Positions 10,032 through 22,815 of a stretch of DNA of 64,000 bases are shown here, one piece after another. Numbering within the stretch: position 1 is the stretch's first letter; the number at the start of each line of letters is the position of its first letter. Under the pieces are notes generated by a model. It ran no database searches, was not told where the DNA came from, and was given only the letters and a program-made list of their open reading frames with translations. The stretch is from Eucommia ulmoides (taxonomy: Eukaryota; Streptophyta; Magnoliopsida; Garryales; Eucommiaceae): positions 41,206,501 through 41,270,500 of the forward strand of contig CM028328.1 of the NCBI GenBank assembly GCA_016647705.1, in the 5' to 3' direction. A program made the translations under genes and the position numbers.

Positions 10032-13000
10032 TTTGCTCAGAATGTCGTTTCCTCCCAAAAAAGTGGTACTTTTCGTCCGAAACAGACAGTCGAATTTTCT
10101 TGTAAAACATGGTATTTTTTATCTTTTTGGGGGCATTTTTCTCAGAAGACTGTTTTCACAAAAAAAAATGGCATTTTTCGTTCGAAACGGACACAGTTGA
10201 TTTTTTTTTGCCAAACTTGGTCTTTTACGGCTTTTTGGATGCGTTTGGTTCAAAAGATCGTTTTCTAGCAAAAAAGTGGTATTTTTCATCCGAATCGGAC
10301 GAAGTTGAATTTTTCGGTAAAAGTTAGACTTTTTTGGCCTTTTGTGGGCGTTTTGTTCAGAAGGCCATTTCCAAAAAAAAGGGGAACTTTTTGTCCCGAA
10401 CGGACACAATTGAATTTTCTTGTAAAACTTGGTATTTTTTTATCCTTTTGGGGGAGTTTTGCTCAGAAGGACACAATTTAATTTTTCGTCTGAAACGGAC
10501 ACAGTTTAATTTTTTTGCCAAACCTAGTCTTTTAAGGCTTTTTTGAGGCGTTTTGTTCTAAAGATCGTTTCCTAGGAAAAAAATGGTATTTGTCGTGCGA
10601 AACGGACGAACTTGATTTTTTGGGTAAAAGTTTGTCTTTTTTGGCTTTTTGGGGACGTTTTGCTTAGAAGGACGTTTCCACCCAAAAAAGTGGTAATTTT
10701 CGTTCGAAACGGACACAGTTGAATTTTCTAGTAAAGCATGATATTTTTTATCCTTTTGGGGGTGTTTTGCTACGAAGGCCGTTTCCCCTCGAAAAGTGGA
10801 ATTTTTCGTTCAAAATGGACATAGTTGATTTTTTTTTTGCCAAATCAAGTCTTTTATGGCTTTTTGAAGGCGTTTGGTTTAAAAGACCGTTTCCTAGCAA
10901 AAAAGTGGTATTTTTTGTCCGAAACGGACGAAGTTCAATTTTTGGGTCAAAGTTTGTCTCTTTGGGCCTTTCGGGGGCGTTTTTCTTCGAAGGCCGTTTC
11001 CACCCAAAAAATGGAATTTTTGGTCTGGAACGGAGACAGTTTAATTTTCTTGTAAAACATGGTATTTTTTATCCATTTAGGGCACGTTTTGCTCAGAAGG
11101 CAGTTTCCTTGCAAAAAAATGGTTTTTTTTTCGCCCGAAACGGACGAAATTGAATTTTCGGGTAAAAGTTGGTCTTTTTGGGCTTTTTGCGGGCTTTTTG
11201 CTCAGAATGTCGTTTCCACAAAAAAAGTGGTACTATTCGTTCGAAACAGACACAGTTGAATTTTCTTGTGAAAAATGATATTTTTGATCCGTTTGGGGGC
11301 GTTTTGCTCAGAAGACCATTTCCTAGCAAAAAAATGGTTTTTTTTTTCGTCTGAAACGGACACAATTGATTTTTTTTGCCAAACTTGGTCTTTTTTTGGC
11401 TTTTTGGAGGCGTTTTGTTCGAAAGACCGTTTCCTAGCAAAATAGTCGTATTTTTCGTCCGAAACGGACGAACTTAAATTTTTGGGTCAATGTTGGTCTT
11501 TTTGGTGGCGTTTTGCTCCGAAGGCCGTTTCTACCCAAAAAATGTATTTTTCGTCCGGAACAGACACCGTTGAATTTTCATGTAAAACATGGTATTTGTT
11601 TATCCTTTTGGGGGCATTTTGCTTTGAAGGCCGTTTCCACCGAAAAAAATGGCATTTTCCGTCTGAAAAAGGACACAGTTGATTTTTTTTCCCCCCAAAC
11701 TCGGTCTTTTAAGGCTTTTTGGAGGCATTTGGTTCAAAAGATCGTTTCCTTGCAAGAAAGTTGTATTTTTCGTCCGAAACGGATAAAGTTGAATTTTCTG
11801 GTAAAAGTTGGACTTTTTTGGCCTTTTGTGGGCGTTTTGCTCGGAAGGCCATTTCCAAACAAAAAAGTGGAACTTTTTGTCCGAAACGGATAAAATTGAA
11901 TTTTCTTGTAAAACATGGTATTTTTTATCCTTTTGGGAGAGTATTGCTGAGAAGGTTGTTTCCACTTAAAAAAATGGTATTTTTCGTTCGAAAAGGACAT
12001 AGGTGAATTTGTTTGCCAAACTTGGTAATTTAGGGCTTTTGGGAGGTGTTTTGCTTAGAAGGCCGTTTCCACCCAAAAAATGGTATTTTTGGTCTGGAAC
12101 GGAGACAGATGAATTTTCTTGTAAAACATGGTATTTTTTTTATCATTTTCGGCGCATTTTTGCTCAAAATGCCGTTTTTGAGCAAAAGAATGTTTTTTTT
12201 TTTTTTCATCCGAAACGGACGAAATTGAATTTTCGGGTAAAAGTTGGTCTTTTTGGGCTTTTTAGGGGCTTTTTGCTCAGAATGTCGTTTCCACTCAAAA
12301 AAGTGGTACTTTTCGTCTGAAACAGACACAGTTGAATTTTCTTGTAAAACATGGTATTTTTTTATCCTTTTGGGGGTGTTTTTCTCAGAAGCTCGTTTTC
12401 ACAAAAAAAAATGGCATTTTTCGTCCGAAACAGACACAGTTGAATTTTTATGCCAAACTTGGTCTTTTAAGACTTTTTGGAGGCGTTTGGTTCAAAAGAC
12501 CGTTTCCTAGCGAAAAAATGGAATTTTTCGTTCGAAACGGACGAAGTTGAATTTTTGGGTAAAAGTTGGTCTTTTTAGGCATTTCGGGGGCGTTTTGCTC
12601 AGAAGAACGTTTTCTCCCCAAAAAAGGTATTTTTCCTCCGAAACGGACACAGTTGAATTTTCTTATAAAACATGGTATTTTTTATCCTTATGGGTGCGTT
12701 TTGCTCATATGGCCGTTTCCACCCGAAAAAGTGATATTTTTGTCCAAAACGGACGCAGTTGATTTTTTTTTTTGCCAAATTTGGTCTTTTAAGGCTTTTT
12801 GGAGGCGTTTTGTTCAAAAGACCGTTTCCTAGCAAAAAAATATTTTTTTTTTCTTCTGAAAGGGATGAAGTTGAATGTTTGGGAAAAAGTTGGTCTTTTC
12901 AAGCATTTTGGGAGCGTTTTTCTCAGAAGAATGTTTCTATCCAAAAAATGGTATTTTTCCTCCGAAACGGACACAATTGAATTTTCTTGTAAAACATGGT

Positions 13001-16000
13001 GTTTTTTATCCTTTTGGGGGTGTTTTTCTCAGAAGGTCGTTTCCACAAAAAAAGTTGGCATTTTTCGTCCCAAACGGACACAGTTGAATTTTTTGGCCAA
13101 ACTTGGTATTTTAAGGCTTTTTGGAGGCATTTTGTTCAAAAGACTATTTCCTTGCAAAAAAATGGTATTTTTCGTCCGAAACGGACGAAGTTGAATTTTC
13201 GGGTAAAAGTTGGTTTTTTTCGCCCTTTTGGGGGCGTTTTGCTCAGAAGGCCGTTTTCACAAAAAAAAGTAGTACTTTTTGTCCGAAGCAGACATAGTTG
13301 AATCTTCTTGTAAAACATGTAATTTTTTTTTATCATTTTGGGGGATTTTTGCTCAAAAGCCCGTTTCCACCCCAAAAAAATAGTATTTTTCATCCGAAAT
13401 AGACACAATTGAATTTTTTTGCTAAACTTAGTCTTTTAAGTATTTTTGGAGGCGTTTTGTTCAAAAGACCATTTCCACACAAAAAATTGGTATTTTTCGT
13501 CCGAAACAGATGAACTTCAATTTTTGGGTCAAAGTTGGTCTTTTTAGGCCTTTTGGGGGCTTTTTGCTTAGAATGTCATTTCCATCTCTAAAAAGTGGTA
13601 CTTTTCGTCCAAAACAGACATATTTGAATTTTCTTGTAAAACATGGTATTTTTTTTTATCTTTATGGGGTGTTTTTCCCAGAAGGCCGTTTTCACAAAAA
13701 AAAAAAAAGTGGCATTTTTCATCCGAAACAGACACAGTTGAATTGTTTTGCAAAACTTGGTCTTTTTTGGCTTTTTGGAGGCATTTTGTTCGAAAGATCG
13801 TTTCCTAGCAAAAAAATGGTATTTTTCGTCCGAAACGGACGAAGTTGAACTTTTGGGTAAAAGTTGGGCTTTTTGGGCGCATTTTGCTTAGAAGACTGTT
13901 TCCACCCCGAAAAAGTATTTTTCAAAAGAAATGGACACAGTTGAATTTTCTTGCAAAACCTGATATTTTTTTTCCTTTTGGGGGCGTTTTGCTTGGATGG
14001 CCATTTCCATGCAAAAAAGTGATTTTTTTCGTTCGAAACGGACACAGTTGAATTTTTTGGCCAAACTTAGTCTTTTAAGGCTTTTTGGGTGCGTTTTACT
14101 CTGAAGGCCGTTTCCGAGCAAAAAAATAGTTTTTTTTCGTCCGAAACGGACGAAATTGAATTTTCAGGTAAAAGTCGATCTTTTTGGGCTTTTTTGGGGC
14201 TTTTTGCTTAGAATGTCGTTTCCACCGAAAAAAGTGGTATTTTTCGTCCAAAACAGACACAGTTGATTTTTCTCATAAAATATGGTATTTTTTATCCTTT
14301 GGGGGCGTTTTGCTCAGAAGACCGTTTCCTAGCAAAAAAATGATTTTTTTTCGTCCGAAGTGGACGAAATTGAATTTTTGGTAAAAGTGGTCTTTTTGGG
14401 CTTTTTGGGGGCTTTTTGCTCAGAAATGTCGTTTCCACCCAAAAAATGGTACTTTTCGTCCGAAATAGACGCAGTTGAATTTTCATGTAAAGCATGGTAT
14501 TTTTTTATCCTTTTGGGAGCATTTTTCTCAGAAGCCCGTTTTTGCAAAATAGTCGTATTTTTCCTCCGAAACAGAAGAAGTTGAATTCTCGGGTAAACGT
14601 TGGTCTTTTTAGGCATTTTAGGGGCGTTTTTGCTTAGAAGAACGTTTCCACCAAAAAATGGTATTTTTGCCCTGAAACTGACACAGTTGAATTTTCTTGT
14701 AAAACATGGTATTTTTTATCCTTTTGAGGGCGTTTTGCTCAGAAGGCCGTTTTCACCCCAAAAAGTGGTATTTTTCGTCCGAAACGGACACAGATGATTT
14801 TTTTTGCCAAACTTAGTCTTTTAAAGCTTTTTGGAGACGTTTGGTTCAAAAGACCGTCTCCTAGCAAAAAATTGGTATTTTTCATCCGAAACGGACGAAC
14901 TTCAATTTTTGGGTTAAAGTTTGTCTTTTTGGGCCTTTTTGGGGCGTTTTTCTTAGAAGGACGTTTCCACCCAAAAACGTGGTAATTTTCGTTCGAAACA
15001 GACACAATTGAATTTTCTTGTAAAACATGGTATTTTTTTTTAACCTTTTGGGGGCCTTTTGCTCAGAAGGCTGTTTCTACCCAAAGAAGTGGTATTTTTT
15101 GTCTGAAATGGACGCAGTTGAATTTTTTTGCCAAACTTGGTCTTATAAGGCTTTTTGGAGGCGTTTGGTTCAAAACACCGTTTCCTAGCAAAAAAGTGAT
15201 TCTTTTTCGTCTGAAACGGACAAAGTTGAATTTTTGGGTAACAACTCGTCTTTTTATGCCTTTTGAGGGCGTTTTGCTCAGAAGGATGTTTCCAACAAAA
15301 AAAGTGGTATTTTTCGTCCGAAACGGACACAGTTGAAATTTCTTGTAAAACATTGTATTTTTTTATCCTTTTGGGGGCATTTTGCTCAGATGACTGTTTT
15401 CACCCAAAAAAGTGGTACTTTTTGTCCAAAATAGACACAGTTGAATTTTCTTGTAAAACATGGTATTTTTTATCCTTTTGGGGGAGTTTTGCTCAGAAGA
15501 CTGTTTCCTAGCAAAAAAATGGTTTTTTTTTTTCGTCCGAAACAGACGAAACTGAATTTTTGGGCAAAAGTTGGTCTTTTGGGGCTTCTTACTCAGAATG
15601 TCGTTTCCACCCAAAAAAAGTGGTACTTTTCGTTCGAAACAGACATAGTTGAATTTTTTTATAAAACATGGTATTTTTTTATCCTATTGGGCGCGTTTTG
15701 CTCAGAAGGCCATTTCTGAGCAAAAAATTGGTTTTTTTCCGTTCGAAACGGACGAAATTGAATTTTCGGGTAAAAGTTGGTCTTTTGGGCTTTTTGCTCA
15801 GAATGTCGTTTCCACCCAAAAAAATGGTACTTTTTGTCCGAAACAGACAGTTGAATTTTCTCGTAAAATATGGTATTTTTTTATCCTTTTGGGGGTATTA
15901 TGCTCAGAAGACCGTTTCCTAGCAAAAAAATATTATTTTTTTTCGTTTGAAACGGACGAAATTGAATTTTCGGGTAGAAGTTGGTCTTTCTGGGGGCTTT

Positions 16001-19000
16001 TTACTCAGAATGTCGTTTCCACCCAAAAAATGGTACTTTTCGTCCAAAACAGACGCAGTTGAATTTTCATGTAAAGCATAGTATTTTTTATCCTTTTGGG
16101 GGCATTTTTCTCAGAAGTCCGTTTTCACAAAAAAAATGGCATTTTTCGTCCGAAACGGACACAATTGATTTTTTTTGCCAAACTTAATCTTTTACTGCTT
16201 TTTGGATGCGTTTGTTTCAAAAGATCGTTTCCTAGCAAAAAAGTGGAATTTTTCGTCCGAAACGGATGAAGTTGAATTTTCGGGTAAAAGTTGATTTTTT
16301 TAGGCATTTTGGGGGCATTTTTGCTCAGAAGAACGTTTCCACCCAAAAAATGGTATTTTTCATCTGAAACTGACACAGTTGAATTTTCTTGTAAAACGTG
16401 GTATTTTTTATTCTTTTGAGGGCGTTTTGCTCAGAAGGCCGTTTCCACCCTAAAAAGTGGTATTTTTCGTCCGAAACGGACACAGTTGAATTTTTTCCCC
16501 AAACTTAGTCTTTTAAGGCTTTTTGAAGGCGTTTGGTTTAGAAGACCGTTTCCTAGCAAAAAATTGGTTTTTTTTCGTCCGAAACGGACAAACTTCAATT
16601 TTTGGGTCAAAATTTGTCTTTTTGGGCCTTTTAGGGTCGTTTTGCTTAGAAGGATGTTTTCACCCAACAAAGTGGTAATTTTCGTCCGAAACGGACACAG
16701 CTGAATGTTTTTGCCAAACTTAGTCTTTTAAGGCTTTTTGGTTCAGAAGACCGTTTCCTAGCAAAAAATTGGTTTTTTTTGTCCGAAACGGATGAACTTC
16801 AATTTTTGGGTCAAAGTTTGTCGTTTTGGGCCTTTTTGGGGCATTTTGCTCAGAATGGCGTTTCCATAAAAAAAATGGTACTTTTCGTCTGGAACGGACA
16901 CAGTTGAATTTTCTTGTAAAACATGGTCTTTTTTTATCCTTTTAGGGGTGTTTTGCTCAAAAGACCGTTTCCTCGCAAAACAATGGTTGTTTTTCGTCCA
17001 AAACGGATGAAATTGAATTTTCGGGTAAAAGTTGGTCCTTTTGGGCCTTTTTCGCTCAGAATGTCGTTTCCCCCAAAAAAAGTGGTACTTTTCATCCGAA
17101 ACAGACATACTTAAATTTTCTTGTAAAGCATGGTATTTTTTATCCTTTTGGGGGTGTTTTTCTCAAAAGGCCGTTTCCACAAAAAAAAGTGGCATTTTTC
17201 GTCCGAAACGGACACAGTTCAATTTTTTTTTGTCAAACTTAGTCTTTCAAGGCTCTTTGGAGGCGTTTAGTTCAAAAGATCGTTTCCTAGAAAAAAACTT
17301 GTATTTTTCGTCAAAAACGGAGGAAGTTGAATTTTTGGGTCAATGTTGGTCTTTCTTGGCCTTTTGTGGGCATTTTGCTCAGAAGGACATTTCCACAAAA
17401 AAAAGTGATATTTTTCGTCCGAAACGGACAGAGTTGAATTTTCTTGTAAGACAAGGTATTTTTTATCCTTTTGGGGGCGTTTTGCTTAGAAGGCCTTGCC
17501 ACCCAAAAAAGTGGAATTTTTCGTCCAAAACGGATATAGTTGATTTTTTTGCCAAACTTAGTCTTTTAAGGCTTTTCGAAGGCGTTTTGTTCAAAAGACC
17601 GTTTCCTAGCAAAAAAAAAATAGTATTTTTTGTCCAAAATGGACGAACTTGAATTTTTGGGTCAATGTTGGTCTTTTTGGGGCTTTTCGGTGCGTTTTGC
17701 TCAGAAGGACAATTCTACCAAAAAAAAGTGGTACTTTTTGTCCGAAATGGACACAGTTGAATTTTCTGGTAAAACATGGTATTTTTTATCCTTCTGGGGA
17801 TGTTTTGCTCAGAAGGACGTTTTCACCCAAAACATATGTATTTTTTGTCTGAAACAGACGCAGTTGAATTTTTTTTGTAAAACATGGTATTTTTTTTCCT
17901 TTTGGGGGGCATTTTGCTCAAAAGGTCATTTCCACCCGAAAAAGTGATATTTTTCGTCCGAAACGGACACAGTTGAATTTTTTTGCCAAACTTTGTCTTT
18001 TAAAGCTTTTTTGAGGCATTTTGTTCAAAAGAACATTTCCTAGCGAAACAAATGGCATTTTTCATCTGAAATGGACGAACTTGAATTTTCGGGTCAAAGT
18101 TGATCTTTTTGAGCCTTTTAGGGGCGTTTTGCTCAAAAGTACGTTTCCACCCAAAAAAGTGGTGATTTTCGTCTGAAACGGACACAATTGAATTTCTTGT
18201 AAAATATGAAATTTTTTATCCTTTTGAGGTCATTTTGCTCTGAAGGCCGTTTCTACCTAAAAAAATGGTACTTTTCGTTCAAAACGGACACAGTTGATTT
18301 TTTTTTGCCAAACTTGGTCTTTTAAGGCTTTTTGGAGGTGTTTTGTTCAAAAGACCGTTTCCTAGCAAAAAAGTGATATTTTTCGTCCGAAATGGACGAA
18401 GTTGAATTTTTGGGGTAAAAGTTGGTCTCTTTGGGCCTTTTTGGGGTTTTTTTGCTCAGAATGCCGTTTCCAACGAAAAAAGTGGTACTTTTCGTCCAAA
18501 ACGGACACAGTTGAATTTTCATGCAAACCATGATATTTTTTATTGTTTTGGGGGCGTTTTGCTCAGAAGGCCGTTTCCACCCAAAAAAGTGGTATTTTTC
18601 GTCTGAAATGGACGCAGTTGAATTCTTTTGCCAAACTTGGTCTTTTAAGGCTTTCTAGAGGCGTTTTGTTCAAAAGACCGTTTCTTAGCAAAAAAGTGAT
18701 ATTTTTTGTCCGGAACGGACGAAGTTGAATTTTCGGGTAAAAGTTGGTCTTTTTGGGCCTTTTGGGGGCGTTTTGATCAGAAGGTTGTTAACATCGAAAA
18801 AAGTCGTACTTTTCGTCTGAAACGGATAGAGTTGAATTTTCTTGTAAAACATGGTATTTTTTATCCTTTTGGAGCGTTTTGCTCATAAGGCCTTTCCATC
18901 TGAAAAAATGGTATTTTTCGTTCAAAACGGACACCGTTGAATTTTTTTGCCAAATTTGGTCTTTTAAGGCTTTTCGAAGGCGTCTTGCTCAATAGACTAT

Positions 19001-19824
19001 TTCCAAAACGGACGAACTTGAATTTTTGGGTAAAAATTGGCCTTTTTGGGGGCTTTTCGCTCAGAATGTCGTTTCCACCCAGAAAAGTGGTACTTTTTGT
19101 CCGAAACCGAAACACTTGAATTTTTTCGTAAAACACGGTATTTTTTTATCCTTTTGGGGGCGTTTTGCTCAGATGGCCTTTCCACCCAAAATGGTGGAAT
19201 TTTTCGTCCAAAACGGATACGGTTAATTTTTTTTTGTCAAACTTAGTCTTTTAAGGCTTTTCAGGGGTGTTTTGTTCAAGAGACTGTTTCCTAGCAAAAA
19301 AGTGGTATTTTTCATCCGAAACGGACAAACTTGAATTTTTGGGTCAATGTTGGTCTTTTTGGGCCTTTTTGGGGCGTTTTGCTTAGAAGGACGTTTCCAT
19401 AAAAAAAAATGGTACTTTTCGTCCGAAACGGACATAGTTGAATTTTCTTGTAAAACATGGTATTTTTTATCCTTTTTGGGGAGTTTTGCTCCGAAAACCG
19501 TTTCCTAGAAAAAAAACGATTGTTTTTCGTCTGAAACAGACGAAATTGAATTTTCGGGTAAAAGGTGATCTTTTTGGGCCTTTTGGGGACTTTTCACTCA
19601 GAATTTCGTTTCCACCCAAAAAATTGGAACTTTTCGTCCGAAACAGACACACTTGATTTTTCTTGTAAAATTTGGTATTTTTTATCCTTTTGGGGGCGTT
19701 TTTCTCAGAAGGCCGTTTCTACCAAAAAAAAAAAAAAAAGTGGCAGTTTTTGTCCAAAATGGGCACAGTTGATTTTTTTTTTTGCCAAACTTACTCTTTG
19801 AAGGCTTTTTGGAGGTGTTTGGTT

Positions 19825-20060
19825 CAAAAGAACGTTTCCTAGCAAAAAACTAGTATTGTTCGTCCGAAACGAAGGAACTTGAATTTTTGGGTCAATGTTG
19901 GTCTTTTTTGGCCTTTTGGGGGTGTTTTGCTCAGAAGGACGTTTCCACCCAAAAAAGTGGTACTTTTTGTCCGATACGGATACAGTTGAATTTTCTTGTA
20001 AAACATGGTATTTTTTTATCCTTTTGGGGGCGTTTTGCTTAGAAGGCCTTGCTACCCATA
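19825..20060 (+). repeat. Local duplication copy 1 (646-bp spacing)
   Basis: This stretch of about two monomers shares the rare word TAGTATTGTTCGTCCG and the rare variant GAAACGAAGGAACTTG with 20471-20706, 646 bp downstream (six monomers, two trimers). Apart from a few bases the two stretches are identical, in an array where most copies differ clearly. This indicates a recent local exchange. Confidence 0.75.
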
Positions 20061-20470
20061 AAAGTGGAATTTTTCGTCCAAAATGGATACAGTTGATTTT
20101 TTTTTTTGGCAAATTTAGTCTTTTAAGGCTTTTCGAAGGTGTTTTGTTCAAAAGACCGTTTCCTTGCAAAAAATGCTATTTTTTGTCCGAAACGGACGGA
20201 TTTGAATTTTGTGGTCAAAGTTGGACTTTTTGGGCCTTTTTCGGGCGTTTTGCTCAGAAGGTCGTTTCCACCCAAAAAAAGTGGTATTTTTCGTCCGAAA
20301 TAGACACAATTTAATTTTTTTTGCGAAACTTGGTCTTTTAAGGCTTTTTGGAGGCGTTTTATTCAAAAGACTGTTTCTTAGCAAGAAAGCGGTATTTTTC
20401 GTGCGCAATGGAGGAACTTGAATTTTTGGGTCAAAGTCGGTCTTTTTGGGCCTTTTAGGGGCATTTTGCT

Positions 20471-20706
20471 CAAAAGAACGTTTCCTAGCAAAAATCTAGT
20501 ATTGTTCGTCCGAAACGAAGGAACTTGAATTTTTGGGTCAATGTTGGTCTTTTTTGGCCTTTTGGGGGCGTTTTGCTCAGAAGGACGTTTCCACCCAAAA
20601 AAGTGGTACTTTTCGTCCGAAACGGATACAGTTGAATTTTCTTGTAAAACATGGTATTTCTTATCCTTTTGGGGGCGTTTTGCTCCGAAGGCTGTTTCCA
20701 CCCAAA
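20471..20706 (+). repeat. Local duplication copy 2 (646-bp spacing)
   Basis: Partner of 19825-20060; it shares TAGTATTGTTCGTCCG (starting at 20497) and the following two monomers. Confidence 0.75.
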
Positions 20707-21910
20707 AAAGTGGTACTCTTCGTCCGAAACGAACACAGTTGAATTTTCTTGTAAAACACTATATTTTTTATCCTATTGGGGGCGTTTTGCTCAGATGGCC
20801 TTTCCACCCAAAAAGGTGGAATTTTTCGTCCAAAACGGATACAGTTATTTTTTTTTTGCCAAACTTAGTCTTTTAAGGCTTTTCGAAAGCCTTTTGTTTA
20901 AAAGATTATTTCCTAGCAAAAAAGTGGTATTTTTCATCCGAAATGGATGAACTTGAATTATTGGGTCAATGTTGGTCTTTTTGGGCCTTTTGGGGGTATT
21001 TTGCTCAGAATGACGTTTCTATCCAAAAAAATGGTACTTTTTGTCCGAAACGGACACAGTTAAATTTTCTTGTAAAACAAGGTATTTTTTTATCCTTTTG
21101 GAGGCGTTTTGCTCAGAAGGCTGTTTCCACCCAAAAATGGGGTACTTTTCGTCCGAAATTGACACAGTTGAAATTTCTTGTAAAACATGATATTTTTTAT
21201 CCTTTTAGGGGCATTTTGCTCAGAAGACCATTTCCTAGCAAAAAAATGGTTGTTTTTCGTCCAAAACAGACGAAATTGAATTTTCGGGTAAAAGTTGGTC
21301 TTTTTGGGCCTTTGGGGGGCTTTTCGCTCAGAACGTCGTTTCCACCCAAAAAAGTGATACATTTCGTCCGAAACAGACACAGTTGATGTGTCTCAGAAGG
21401 CCGTTTTCAAAAAAGTGATAAAACATGGTATTTTTTATCCTTTTGGGGGCGTTTTTCTCAGAAGGCCGTTTTCACAAAAAAAAAAGTAGTATTTTTCGTC
21501 TAAAATGGAGACAGTTGATGTTTTTTGCTAAACTTGCTCTTTTAAGGATTTTTGGAGGCGTTTGGTTTAAAAGAATGTTTCCTAGCAAAAAAATGGTATT
21601 TTTCGTCCGAAACGGAGGAATTTGAAATTTTGGGTCAATGTTGGTATTTGTTGGCCTTTTGGGGGCGTTTTGCTCAGAAGGACGTTTCCACCAAAAAAAG
21701 TGGTACTTTTCGTCCGAAACGGATACAGTTGAATTTTCTTGTAAGACGCGATATTTTTTATCCTTTTGGGGGCGTTTTGCTTAGAAGGCCTTGCCACCCA
21801 AAAAAGTGAAATTTTTTGTCCAAAATAGATACAGTTGATTTCTTTTGCCAAACTTAGTATTTTAAGGCTTTTCGAAGGCGTTTTGTTCAAAACACCGTTT
21901 CCTAGCAAAA

Positions 21911-21915
21911 AAATG
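21911..21915. repeat. 5-bp target-site duplication (left), AAATG
   Basis: AAATG precedes the element start TGATGCGAACC and is repeated at 22811-22815. Removing the insert restores the normal junction CCTAGCAAAAAAATGGTATT of beta to gamma monomers. Confidence 0.9.
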
Positions 21916-22048
21916 TGATGCGAACCTCACCAAGAATTAGTGAGACCCGAAACCAATTTATGGTGTCTTTGCTAGGATCGATCTAAAATCTGGATTTATA
22001 ATGAAAAGAAAGAAAGGAAGAACACAAAAATACAGAATGTTTGATAGA

Positions 22049-22149
22049 AACCTTGACCCAACGTTTATGAATGAAACGCGAACCAAAGGTATAAAATAAC
22101 AAACCTCGACCCAAAGATTATAATGGAATCACGAACCGAAGTTATAGAG
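22049..22149. repeat. Tandem ~48-bp duplication inside the 895-bp LTR
   Basis: Two diverged direct copies (22049-22096 and 22102-22149). Both begin AACCT(T/C)GACCCAA and end with ACGAACC-like words followed by a TATA-containing stretch. Confidence 0.65.
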
Positions 22150-22321
22150 TTTGAACGCCACAAGAAATTCTTGATAAGTTCAAAGAAAAGTTCTATGAAG
22201 AACTCAAGAGAAAACTCTCTCAATTTGATATATTATTCAAGTAATGTGTTTTTCCCATGGAATACAACTCTCTTAAATAGGCAACCAACACAAAGGAGAG
22301 CCTAGGCTAGTGGGTGGTCAA

Positions 22322-22440
22322 GCACACCCTACCTTAGATAGGGGGCGGTCTTTCACACCTAGGGTTGTCCTTTTCACACAAGAAGTCTTCAACTTTAGCA
22401 CACCCTACTATAGATAGTGGGTGGCCTTTTACACCTAGGG
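22322..22440. repeat. Two 43-bp direct repeats inside the 895-bp LTR
   Basis: Copies at 22322-22364 and 22398-22440 share GCACACCCTAC, TAGATAG, GGGCGG/GGGTGG and ACACCTAGGG. Each contains the partial inverted repeat CCCTA..TAGATAGGG. Confidence 0.75.
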
Positions 22441-22810
22441 GGAGGCTACAAGAACAAAAGTCCTAGATGCCTTTCAAACTTTTTACAAGATCAATACTAG
22501 AAAATAAAAATACTAATTGGCATTGATGTCTTACAAAATGATATAAACTAAAATAAATAAGTAGAATTTCGTGGGTCTCATGCTTTGGCCCATTTAAGTT
22601 CATGACTAAGCCCATTTGCTTGCCTTTATGAGATGGATTAGGCCTTGATTGCCATTTGGGCCTAACTTGGGCATTATGACTTTAGATTCAGCCCATATAT
22701 CTTGAATTAGCCCATTAAGTGCTTCTTTGATCTTCTTGGATCTTGCCCTCGTAATAGGCCCAATTGGAACATGCAGCGGATCCTTTGTTGATGCACGTTG
22801 GTTCTCATCA

Positions 22811-22815
22811 AAATG
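22811..22815. repeat. 5-bp target-site duplication (right), AAATG
   Basis: Direct copy of 21911-21915 just after the element end CA. The satellite resumes as GGTATTTTTTGTC. Confidence 0.9.

Larger units (their letters stand above)
5960..21915 (+). repeat. Trimeric ~107-bp satellite array, segment II
   Basis: Same alpha, beta, gamma trimer as segment I. Example beta anchors at 6350, 6661, 6971, 7292, 7614 and 7938 are 310-324 bp apart. Copies are diverged, with many CpG to TpG/CpA changes in the GTCCGAAACGGAC dyad, variable T and A runs, and occasional shortened monomers (near 10466-10500 and 21370-21420). Gamma variants with GGAGGAACTTGAA or GAAGGAACTTGAA cluster between 17.2 and 21.6 kb, so local sublineages exist. 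Nothing else is present in this 16-kb stretch: no gene, no further transposon. All long frames, including 206 codons at 17032-17652, are satellite translation. Confidence 0.95.
21916..22810. mobile_element. Solo LTR or small LTR-type element (895 bp)
   Basis: Seen: non-satellite sequence starting TGATGCGAACC and ending GGTTCTCATCA. The ends are 10/11-matching inverted repeats with TG..CA, and they are flanked by the direct 5-bp duplication AAATG. No internal second LTR, primer-binding site or coding domain is visible, so it is most simply a solo LTR. Two internal direct duplications are present (22049-22096 with 22102-22149; 22322-22364 with 22398-22440). A CTTAAATAGG word near 22274 could be a TATA-type element. 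The lineage (copia or gypsy) cannot be told from this sequence. The 60-codon open frame at 22123-22305 has no recognisable similarity. Confidence 0.85.

Noticed and set aside
17032..17652. A 206-codon open frame on the plus strand
   Set aside because: It is satellite translation: the same sequence is read in shifting frames because 107 is not a multiple of three. Sister monomers break the frame, and the protein is only reiterated FSSETDTVEFSCKT-like words.
22123..22305. 60-codon frame in the 895-bp LTR
   Set aside because: Low-complexity Ser/Lys/Asn composition, no similarity recognised, and it overlaps internal direct repeats.
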